Shown piece by piece: positions 1 to 8,700 of a stretch of 64,000 nt of DNA. The notes beneath the pieces were generated by a model. That model saw nothing but the letters and a program-made list of their open reading frames with translations, had not been told where the DNA came from and did no database searches. How positions within the stretch are numbered: position 1 is the first letter of the stretch; each line of letters begins with the position of its first letter. The DNA is taken from the NCBI GenBank assembly GCA_030278955.1, contig JAOANR010000014.1:24554068-24618067 (forward strand). Reading direction: 5' to 3'. The position numbers were made by a program, and so were the translations under genes. This DNA comes from Hygrophila difformis (lineage: Eukaryota > Streptophyta > Magnoliopsida > Lamiales > Acanthaceae).

Positions 1-52
1 AAAAGTCTTGTTTTACGCACACGCCCAGTAGAGAAACGAAAAGCAAATTTAC

Positions 53-2769
53 CTCGTCTTCCAGGTGGTAGGTGGTGGTGCACCATGACTTGAAAAAATG
101 ATGGGTAACAGAAAACATCGCCCCGACGTTTACACTGCATTAGAAGTACACATGATTCGTATTCCCGTAGTGAGGTGCACTATTAATTTAACTGGTTACA
201 AAATTACCTATATCCGCCCTGCTCCAGATAAGTGCTGAACAACTCTTTCCCAGATCGCCCTCGCGGTCGATCAAGCCTGGTGGTGAACGGGCTTCTAAGC
301 GCCTGAGACTCCTGTCGCTCCCGTCTAGTGCGGTACTCGGCGGGGTCCGTGCGTCCGGAACCTCCTACGCAAATATCCTCATCAGGGAAAATAATAAACA
401 ATTAAAATGTATGTACAAAAAACCGAAAACATACCCGCTAAGTGGACAGTGGAGGAACTTGGATGCAGCGTGGACGGTGGCTGCACTCGTGGCGGTGGTG
501 TAACATAATCTGGGAAATTACATATGGGTTTAAAAAATAAGCCTTATTCTATAAGCAGAATAAGTACACAATCAAACTTTAAACTAAACAACAGCAAAAT
601 ACCTGCAGCTGTGGTGGAGGAAGGTGTCGGGTCAGTGGACAGTGGAGGTATGCTTAAGTGTGGTGTAACAGACCCTGAAAAAATATTTTTAGTGAATCAT
701 AAATATAATACCAAGAATCAATCCGGATGTGCTAAATAAATCGCATTAATGCCAGTAAAATACCTGCAGCTGTGACGTCACAACTCGGATGCACAGTAGG
801 CGCACTGGGAGGTGGTGACGTAAAACCTGCGAATATGTAGTCACAACATCATTCAACAAATCTCAAATATTAACTCGTCTGCAGTATGATAGTAAATTAG
901 CAAGAATAAATATAATTACCTGTGCCGGATGGAGTCGCCTCGTCATGGCCGGACTGAGGTGTACGCTGCTCGGCGTCGGCGGCATGATCGGATCCGGAAG
1001 CATCCTGTGAATCCGAGCACACCTGCGGCATGGCCGCCCGCACTCCAGAGAACTCTCTCGTAGCGCGTGCCTGATCTGCCCCCGATGCTGCACCCGCACG
1101 TACTCCAGGAGTCACCCCCGCCTCCCTGCTACCCGACATGCCAGCTCTGCCCACATCTGGCGTCCGGATGTGGCTCCGCTGGAGTACGGCCCTGACCTCC
1201 GCCGCCACCACCAATCGCGTGGCCTCCTGCTGGCGGTGAATCTCCTGCATAAGCCGCTGCTCCGTCGCGGCGACCATGTCCGCAATCTGTCGCACCCCCT
1301 CCGCGACCGTCTGCGCTGTCCGTCGATCACACGCTGCGATCATGTCCGCCGTGCGCCGCTCGTAACCCTCCAGTAGACGGGCCATAATGGTCTCAAAATC
1401 CGGAGGCACTGGGTGGGCGCTCGGCTCTGCATCGGCGTTGGGTGTATCCGTGCGCGGGCGCTGGGTGGGCCGACTCGGTGCCTCAGCGCCGCTGCCACCC
1501 TGATCAATGTCAACTGTCGGCTCGGCCTCCTCCACTGCCTCGTCCACCACCGGAGCATCCCTGTCGCCCGTCTTCCGCTTGCGACCCTTCTTTCGATCGT
1601 CTTTTCGCACCCACCTTAATCCGGGTGGGATCTCAACATCTAGGTCTGCCATATAGGGCTCCCTCGACTCCACCTCGGTGGGTGTAAGTGTCTCAAAACA
1701 CTCCAACTGTATACACAATCAAAACAATACTGTTAGTATACGAAATGTCAACGAGATAACGAAGTACATGCCCACTAACCGTCTGATCGAAAAACGCTCG
1801 CCAATCTCGGGCCTTCGTCACCCTCTTGAATAGGTACTGTACAATCCTGGGGCGGTGCTCCGTCGGGTCCCCCAATCTCTCCTTGCAATAAATCGTCATC
1901 ATAGCTGGGACGGCCTCGCAGGCCCAGACCTGCAGAGATCACGAACCAATTACGTCAGGTAAATCATTAGACCAGTGCAAATGAAAACATTTATAATATG
2001 TGGTGTAACAGTACCGTACCATAAATGCCAGTGCATGGCCGTAGAAGTGCACTGAGCCATCAGGCTTGGTCGCGGTGAGGAGACGCCTGAAGCCATGTCG
2101 TGACACCTGCCAGCTAATCAAACCCCACGGAAATGCCTCCCAAGCATCCCGGTCCTCCACCAATCGCCACATCCATGGCTCCGGACCACGACTGTGCCCA
2201 TCGTGCCCGAGAACGAGATAGAATGCTGTCAAAACCCTAGCGACTTTCAAGCCGTCGCCAGGTGTCGTACGAAAATGCCCGTCCCTAAAGGCTGTACGGA
2301 TCCTATCCGCGGAGGCGCTCGCGAGAACAGCCTGGTACCTCGAAAATAAGCTCCCGGCTGGGGGACCATCGTCCGAGTATAGCTGGAACTCAGACCGGCC
2401 ATACCGCAAACCAGTAATCAAAGCGTGCTCCTGCCGGCCGTATCGCACAAATCGCCCGCATAGAAAAAACCAGACAGCATCGTCCTCACCCCACTCCTCA
2501 CCATCGGCAGGGAAGCGGAACGCCACCTCACGGTGTAAAATCTCGGCCATGGCCTGAGCCGCCATAACGCTATCAGACCAACGCGGCCCTCTCTCGTGAG
2601 TCGCTCCTCTGTATAGATATGAAAAACATGAAGCCCGGAGCTCCGCTAATCCATCCGGGTCAGTCTCCTGCAACTCATGCACTATGATCGGGAGAACTAT
2701 GGCTCTAAAGTACATAATAAGGTGAGGGGCGCATCCCTGTCCCTCGGGCCGAACAAACCACCAATCTCC
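53..2769 (-). CDS. DUF1985-domain gene (plant Ulp1/transposon-associated family), partial, 8 visible exons
   Basis: Exons read on the minus strand: 2769-2020, 1929-1780, 1706-920, 826-764, 674-603, 509-435, 364-208 and 88-53, all with GT-AG borders and matching phases. Exons 1-2 encode a DUF1985-like domain: WFFLCGRFVRYGRQE, ALITGLRYG, LTAFYLVLG, FPWGLISW, then YGHALAFM joined to VWACEAVP across intron 1. Exon 3 is charged (KGRKRK, acidic, then a helical RRTADMIAACDRR region). Exons 4-6 are Pro-rich micro-exons. Exon 7 ends in RTRRERQESQALRSPF, like the basic SPF/SPY stretch that precedes Ulp1-like C48 protease domains in this family. No protease domain is visible; it would lie beyond the left edge. 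DUF1985 genes are often carried by Mutator- or CACTA-type transposons, so this may be a transposon gene. The 5' end stops at a satellite, so the N-terminus is missing or lies beyond it. Product function is unknown; exons 7-8 are the least certain. Confidence 0.62.
435..826 (-). repeat. Three serial homologous micro-exons (63, 72, 75 nt)
   Basis: Minus-strand exons 826-764, 674-603 and 509-435 share a layout: acceptor, two bases finishing a codon, a Thr/Ser-Pro-rich segment (TSPPPSAPT, TPHLSIPPL, TPPPRVQPP), then a donor in phase 1. Two of them end in the same GCTGCAG-GTATTTT. The flanking introns are also alike. All three are symmetrical 1-1 exons, so any one can be skipped or duplicated without changing frame. 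This looks like exon-by-exon tandem duplication inside the DUF1985 gene. Confidence 0.6.
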
Positions 2770-2779
2770 CTGCGGTTTA

Positions 2780-3990
2780 AAATAAATAGTATTTTTTATT
2801 TATAATTTTTAATAAATTTATTATGGATAATTTTTTTAAACCTAAAACCCTAAACCCTATACCCTAAACCCTTAAAAATTTAATTTTTTTAAAACTTTAA
2901 AAAAAATAGTATTTTTTATTTATAATTTTTATCAAATCTTTATGGAAAATTTTTTAACCTTAAACCCTAAACCCTATACCCTAAACCCTTAAAAATTTAT
3001 TTTTTAAAGAACTTTCAAATAAATAGTATTTTTTATTTATAATTTTTATTTAAATTTATGGATAATTTCTATAATCCCACAACCCTAAACCCTAAACCCT
3101 ATACCCTAAACCCTAAACCCTATACCCTAAACCCTTAAAAATTTAATTTTTTTAAAACTTTAAAAAAAATAGTATTTTTTATTTATAATTTTTATCAAAT
3201 CTTTATGGATAATTTTTTAACCCTAAACCCTAAACCCTATACCCTAAACCCTAAACCCTTAAAAATTTATTTTTTTTTAAACTTTAAAATAAATAGTATT
3301 TTTTTTTATAATTTTTATTAAAACTTTATGGATAATTTCTATAATCCCACAACCCTAAACCCTAAACCCTATACCCACAACCCTAAACCCTATACCCTAA
3401 ACCCTAAACCCTAAACCCTATACCCTAAACCCTAAACCCTTAAAAATTTATTTTTTTTAAAACTTTAAAATAAATAGTATTTTTTATTTATAATTTTTAT
3501 CAAATCTTTATGGAAAATTTTTTAACCTTAAACCCTAAACCCTATACCCTAAACCCTAAACCCTTAAAAATTTATTTTTTTAAAACTTTCAAATAAATAG
3601 TATTTTTTATTTATAATTTTTATTTAAATTTATGGATAATTTCTATAATCCCACAACCCTAAACCCTAAACCCTAAACCCTTAAAAATTTATTTTTTTAA
3701 AACTTTAAAATAATAGTATTTTTTATTTATAATTTTTATTAAAACTTTATGGATAATTTCTATAATCCCACAACCCTAAACCCTAAACCCTATACCCACA
3801 ACCCTAAACCCTATACCCTAAACCCTAAACCCTAAACCCTATACCCTAAACCCTAAACCCTTAAAAATTTATTTTTTTTAAAACTTTAAAATAAATAGTA
3901 TTTTTTATTTATAATTTTTATTAAAACTTTATGGATAAACTCTATAATCCCACAACCCTAAACCCTATACCCTAAACCCTAAACCCTAAA
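2780..3990. repeat. Satellite alternating AT-rich blocks with telomere-like CCCTAAA blocks
   Basis: Nine copies of an AT-rich module containing TAGTATTTTTTATTTATAAT start at 2787, 2907, 3024, 3170, 3294, 3475, 3598, 3714 and 3896. Spacings are 120, 117, 146, 124, 181, 123, 116 and 182 bp. Between them lie short runs of ACCCTAAACCCTATACCC, the plant telomere unit with a recurrent CCCTATA variant. The spacing falls into ~120 and ~182 bp classes, depending on how much telomere-like sequence sits between modules. No coding sequence is seen. Confidence 0.9.
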
Positions 3991-4280
3991 TCAACAATTC
4001 ACAATTTTCATCCCAAATTTATCACAATTTCGATCCCAATTTTCATCCGAAAGTGCCATCACAATTTTGATCCCAAATTTACCCAACCGTAAGAAATTAT
4101 ATGACCCAAAAAAAACTACAAGAAATGAGCATATATACCGAAATACACAATCCACATCTCACAATAATCATCCCTAATTAGCAAAATAATCATCCCTAAT
4201 TAGCACAATAATCATCCCTATTTCATAATTGCAAATTAAAAACTACACTAAATTTAAACATATCCATATAATTTCAAAAT
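3991..4280. repeat. AT-rich spacer with short direct repeats
   Basis: This stretch has no gene. It repeats phrases such as CACAATTTTCATCCCAAATTT (about 3996-4080), and carries three copies of a ~22 bp unit with AATAATCATCCCTAATTAGC at about 4162-4220. It joins the telomere-like satellite to the GC-rich exon fragment that follows. Confidence 0.6.
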
Positions 4281-4406
4281 TTAATATAAAAAAACAAAAA
4301 AAAAAAATATTGAAAAGCGCAGCAGATAGGGCAGACGCAGATCGAGGGGTTGGGGGTGGGGATGGCGAATCAGGGGCGGGTTGGGGGTGGGGATGGAAAT
4401 ACTCAC

Positions 4407-4589
4407 CCGAATCGGGTCGCTGCCGGAAGGGGGGCGTGGCTGCCGGCGGGCGGCGTCAGGAACGGCGTCCGGACGTGGCGACGGCCGTGGCGAGGGCGGC
4501 GCCGCTCCACTCGCTTCCTCGACGGGCACTAGAGCCAAGCCTTCGTCAATCACCGTGTCTCCCATCTCCTCCGCCGTCGGATCTTCCAT
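4407..4589 (-). pseudogene. Isolated first exon of an unidentified gene (61 codons)
   Basis: A minus-strand ATG at 4589 opens a GC-rich frame that begins MEDPTAEEMGDTVIDEG and continues with Pro/Arg-rich sequence. It ends at codon 61 (DPIR) on a strong donor, GTGAGT, at 4406-4401. Upstream (4590-4730) is a plausible 5' UTR. Downstream the sequence becomes a CCATCCCCACCCCCAACC duplication and then satellite DNA, and I find no second exon. The abrupt GC island within an AT-rich satellite suggests a captured or stranded exon. I do not recognise the product, and a short unspliced reading frame is also possible. Confidence 0.4.
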
Positions 4590-4817
4590 CTCCGAGGATT
4601 ATTGGCCGGAAAACGACTCTAATTTCGAATGTTGGTGCAGCGAAATCTTCGATCGGAGTTTGGAGGGCTTCGGTCGACAAGGGAAAGGGAAAGTGGAAAT
4701 GAGGGAGGGCCCAGCTTGGGTTTTAATTTAACGCTTCGGTCGGCTTTTAAGCACTTCGATCGGACCGATCGAAGAGGGAAAAGGCCGACCGAAGTCTCTA
4801 ATTTAATGAATTACATT

Positions 4818-5455
4818 AAAACCCTAAACCCTAACCCTAAAACCCTGAACCCTTCAAACCCTGAACCCTTAAACCCTGAACCCATGAAATCCTAAATAAT
4901 TTTTTTATAAAATTCTAAACCCTGCACCATAAACCTAAAACCTTAAACCTTAAACCTAAAACCCTAAACCCTAAACCTAAACCCTAAACCCTAAACCCTA
5001 AACCCTAAACCCTAAACCCTAAACCAAAACTTTAAACCCTAAAGCCATTAACCCTGACCCTTTAAAATTCTAAACCCTGCACCTTAAAGCTAAAACCTTA
5101 AACCTTAAACCTAAAACCCTAAACCCTAAACCCTAAACCCTAAACCCTAAACCAAAACTTTAAACCCTAAAGCCATTAACCCTGACCCTTTAAAATTCTA
5201 AACCCTGCACCTTAAAGCTAAAACCTTAAACCTTAAACCCTAAACCCTAAACCCTAAACCCTAAACCCTAAACCCTAAACCAAAACTTTAAACCCTAAAG
5301 CCATTAACCCTGACCCCTTAAATCCTAAATAATTTTTTAATAATCATCTTTTACAACCCTAAACCCTTAAAACCTAAACCCTACACCCTTAAACCCTAAA
5401 CCTTAAACCCTAAACCCTAAACCCTAAACCCTAAACCCTTCCATTAATTTATAAC
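4818..5455. repeat. Interstitial telomere-like array (AAACCCT)n with ~125 bp higher-order unit
   Basis: Long runs of CTAAACC are interrupted by a recurring variant segment (CCAAAACTTTAAACCC, AAAGCCATTAACCCTGACCC, CCTGCACCTTAAAGC) at about 5023, 5148 and 5279. This gives a higher-order period near 125-130 bp. Degenerate units (CCTGAACCC, CCTTAAACC) occur at the left edge. Genes lie on both sides, so this is interstitial rather than a chromosome end. Confidence 0.85.
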
Positions 5456-5526
5456 TATAATTCATAATAAATATTTTTTTATCATAATTTTATTTTTAAA
5501 TCATACACTATTAAACCTAAAGCATA

Positions 5527-5655
5527 TCTTCTTCTACTTCTTCTTCTTCTTCTTCTTCTTGTTCTTCTTCTTCTACTTCTTGTTCTTGTTCTTGTTCTTG
5601 TTCTTCTTCTTCTTCTTCTTCTTCTTCTTCTTCTTGTTCTTCTTCTTCTTCTTGG
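5527..5655. repeat. (CTT)n microsatellite with GTT/ACT variants
   Basis: About 130 bp of TTC/TTG/TAC triplets, mostly CTTCTT with CTTGTT interruptions. It is part of the 0.9 kb duplicated block. Confidence 0.9.
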
Positions 5656-6430
5656 AAACTCTTCTATTTGATTATAACTAATTTATAATTAATATTATTA
5701 ATAATAAGAATAATAGTATAATAATACAATTTTAATAAAAATATTCTCACTTATAAAAGAAATATCATTATTATCTATTATAATAATACTAATAATATTA
5801 ATAGTAATTTATATAAACCTCAAATAAAAAATAATTTATTATTTAAATAAAAATAAAAATAGCAATTATTAGAGTATCGATCGGCTTGGTCGAAGCCATC
5901 ACATTGGCCGACCGAAGGTTTTTCTCACGACCGAAGCTCAACTAATCATGTTTATTAGTAATAAATATCATTATTATCCATTATAATAATACGAATAATA
6001 ATAATAGTAATTTATATAAATGGATAATAAAAAATATATTATTATTTAAATAAAATATAAAAATAGCAATTATTACAACTTCGATCGGCTTGATCGAAGC
6101 CATCTTATTTACCGACCGAAAGGGTTTTATCCGACCGAAGCTCAACTAATCATGTTTATTAGTAATAAATATCATTATTATCCATAATAATAATGCTAAT
6201 AATAAAATAATAATTTATATAAAAATGAAAATAAAAAATAAATTATTATTTAAATAAAAATAATAAATATTAATTATTACAACTTCGATCGGCTTGATCG
6301 AAGCCCTTTATAAAATTCTAAACCATAAACCCTAAACCCTAAACCCTAAACCCTTAAACCCTAAAACTAAAACCTTAAACCCTAAACCTTGATCATAATT
6401 TCATTTTTAAGTCATACATCATTAAACCTA

Positions 6431-6517
6431 AAGCTTATCTTCTTCTTCTTCTTCTTCTTCTACTTGTTCTTGTTCTTGTTCTTGTTCTTCTTCTTCTTGT
6501 TCTTGTTCTTCTTCTTG
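6431..6517. repeat. (CTT)n microsatellite, second copy
   Basis: About 87 bp of the same CTT/GTT triplet tract, flanked by the same sequences as the copy at 5527-5655. Confidence 0.9.
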
Positions 6518-6659
6518 GAAACTCTTCTATATGATTAATATTTTTATGATTATAACTAATTTATAATTAATATTTTTTATTTATAAGAATAATAGTATAA
6601 TAATACAATTTTAATACAAATATTTTCACTTATAATAATAAATATCATTATTATCCATT

Positions 6660-6691
<32 letters not shown>

Positions 6692-7245
6692 AGTAATTTA
6701 TATAAATGGAAAATAAAAAATAAATTATTATTTAAATACAAATAAAAAATAGCAATTGTTAGAGTATCGATCGGCTTGATCGAAGCCATCACATTGGCCG
6801 ACCGAAGGTTTTTCTCACGACCGAAGCTCAACTAATTCTGTTTATTAGTAATAAATATCATTATTATCCATTATAATAATACTAATAATAATAATAGTAA
6901 TTTATATAAATGGAAAATAAAAAATATATTATTATTTCAATAAAATATAAAAAATAGCAAATATTACAACTTCGATCGGCTTGATCGAAGTCATCTTATT
7001 TACCGACCGAAAGGGTTTTATCCGACCGAAGCTCAACTAATCCTGTTTATTAGTAATAAATATCATTATTATCCATAATAATAATGCTAATAATAAAAAT
7101 AATAATTTATATAAAACGGAAAATAAAAAATAAATTATTATTTAAATAAAAATAAAAATAGGAATTATTACAACTTCGATCGGCTTGATCGAAGCCATCA
7201 CATTGGCCGACCGAAGGTTTTTCTCACGACCGAAGCTCAACTAAT

Positions 7246-8700
7246 CATGTTTAGAAATAATAATATATATAATTTCAAATAATATATTATATAGTAAATA
7301 GAATAATTAAAAATAATAATTAAATAATAATCATAATAATACCAATAACAATAATATAATAATATAATATATAATAAATATTATTGGTATAATAAATCAT
7401 TGTTGGTATAATATTATTGGTATAATAAATAATAAATATTATAGGTATAATATTATTTAAATATATAATAAATATTATTGGTATACCAATAAATATTATT
7501 GGTATAATATTGGTATAATAATTAAATAATAATCATTCAAATAATAACAATAATAAATAATAATATCATTATTGGTATAATAAATATAATTAATACTTTA
7601 AAATGTCTAAATACACCAAAAATATAATAATATAATATATAATTTAAATAATAATAATTATATAATAAACACATCAAAAATAACAATAATGATTTTCACA
7701 AAGCTAATTAATATTAGAAATAATAATATATACAATTTCAAATAAAATAAAATATAGTAAATATAATAATAATAAAATAATAATTTAAGTAATAATAATA
7801 ATACCAATAATATCATTATTGGTATATAAATATAATTAATACTTTAAAATGTCCAAATACACCAAAAATATAATAATATAGTATATAATTTATTTAATAA
7901 TAATTATATAATAAACACATCAAATATAATAAAAATAATTTCCATAATACTAATTAATATTAGAAATAATAATATTTACAATTACAAATAGAATAAAATA
8001 TGGTCAATATAATAATAATTTAAATAATAAATATAATAATAACAATAATATCATTATTGGTATCATAAATATAATTAATACTTTAAAATAACCCAATACA
8101 CCAAAAATATAATAAATATAATATATAATTTAAATATTAGTAATAATTATATAATAAATACATCAAATATAATAAAAATAATTTCCATAATACTAATTAA
8201 TATTAGAAATAATAATATTTACAATTACAAATAGAATAAAATAATAATAATATAATAATAATTTAAATAATAATTCTAATAATAACAATAATATCATTAT
8301 TGGTATCATAAATATAATTAATACTTTAAAATGTCCAAATACACCAAAAATATAATAAATATAATATATAATTTAAATAATAATAATAATTATATAATAA
8401 ATACATCAAAAATAATAATAATGATTTCCATAATACTAATTAATATTAGAAATAATAATATATAAAATTTAAAATAAAATAAAATATAGTATATATAATA
8501 ATAATCAAATAATAATTTAAATAATAATCATAATTAATACTTTAATAAATTTACCAAAAATATCATAAATGTCATATATAAATTCAATAATAATATAAAA
8601 AATTTCAAATAAAATAATATAATTTAAATATAATATATACACTATTGAAATAAATAATAATAATAATATATACAATTTCAAATAATATAATATATACTAA
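7246..8700. repeat. ~243-246 bp AT-rich tandem satellite
   Basis: The phrase ATTAGAAATAATAATAT starts at 7713, 7959, 8202 and 8445, giving unit lengths of 246, 243 and 243 bp. A first, rearranged unit begins near 7246. Each unit has the order ATTGGTAT, AATATAATTAATACTTTAAA, ACACCAAAAATATAATA, ATAATAAA(C/T)ACATCAAA, AATACTAATTAAT. The stretch is almost pure A/T with no open frame. Confidence 0.8.

Larger units (their letters stand above)
5340..7245. repeat. ~0.9 kb direct duplication of an AT-rich block
   Basis: The order of landmarks at about 5340-6300 repeats at about 6310-7200: telomere-like stub, TTAAACCTAAAGC, (TTC)n tract, GGAAACTCTTCTAT, AATAATAGTATAATAATACAATTTTAATA, then CTTCGATCGG islands. 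GGAAACTCTTCTAT recurs about 0.86 kb apart and GAGTATCGATCGGC about 0.89 kb apart, so the copies differ by small indels. No coding potential is seen. Confidence 0.65.

Noticed and set aside
4229..4731. Plus-strand frames of 116-157 codons over the orphan exon
   Set aside because: They are shadows of the GC-rich minus-strand exon, with low-complexity Gly/Arg content and no splice or start support.
2780..5455. A true chromosome end
   Set aside because: Genes and unique sequence lie on both sides, and the CCCTAAA units are variant and interrupted by AT modules.
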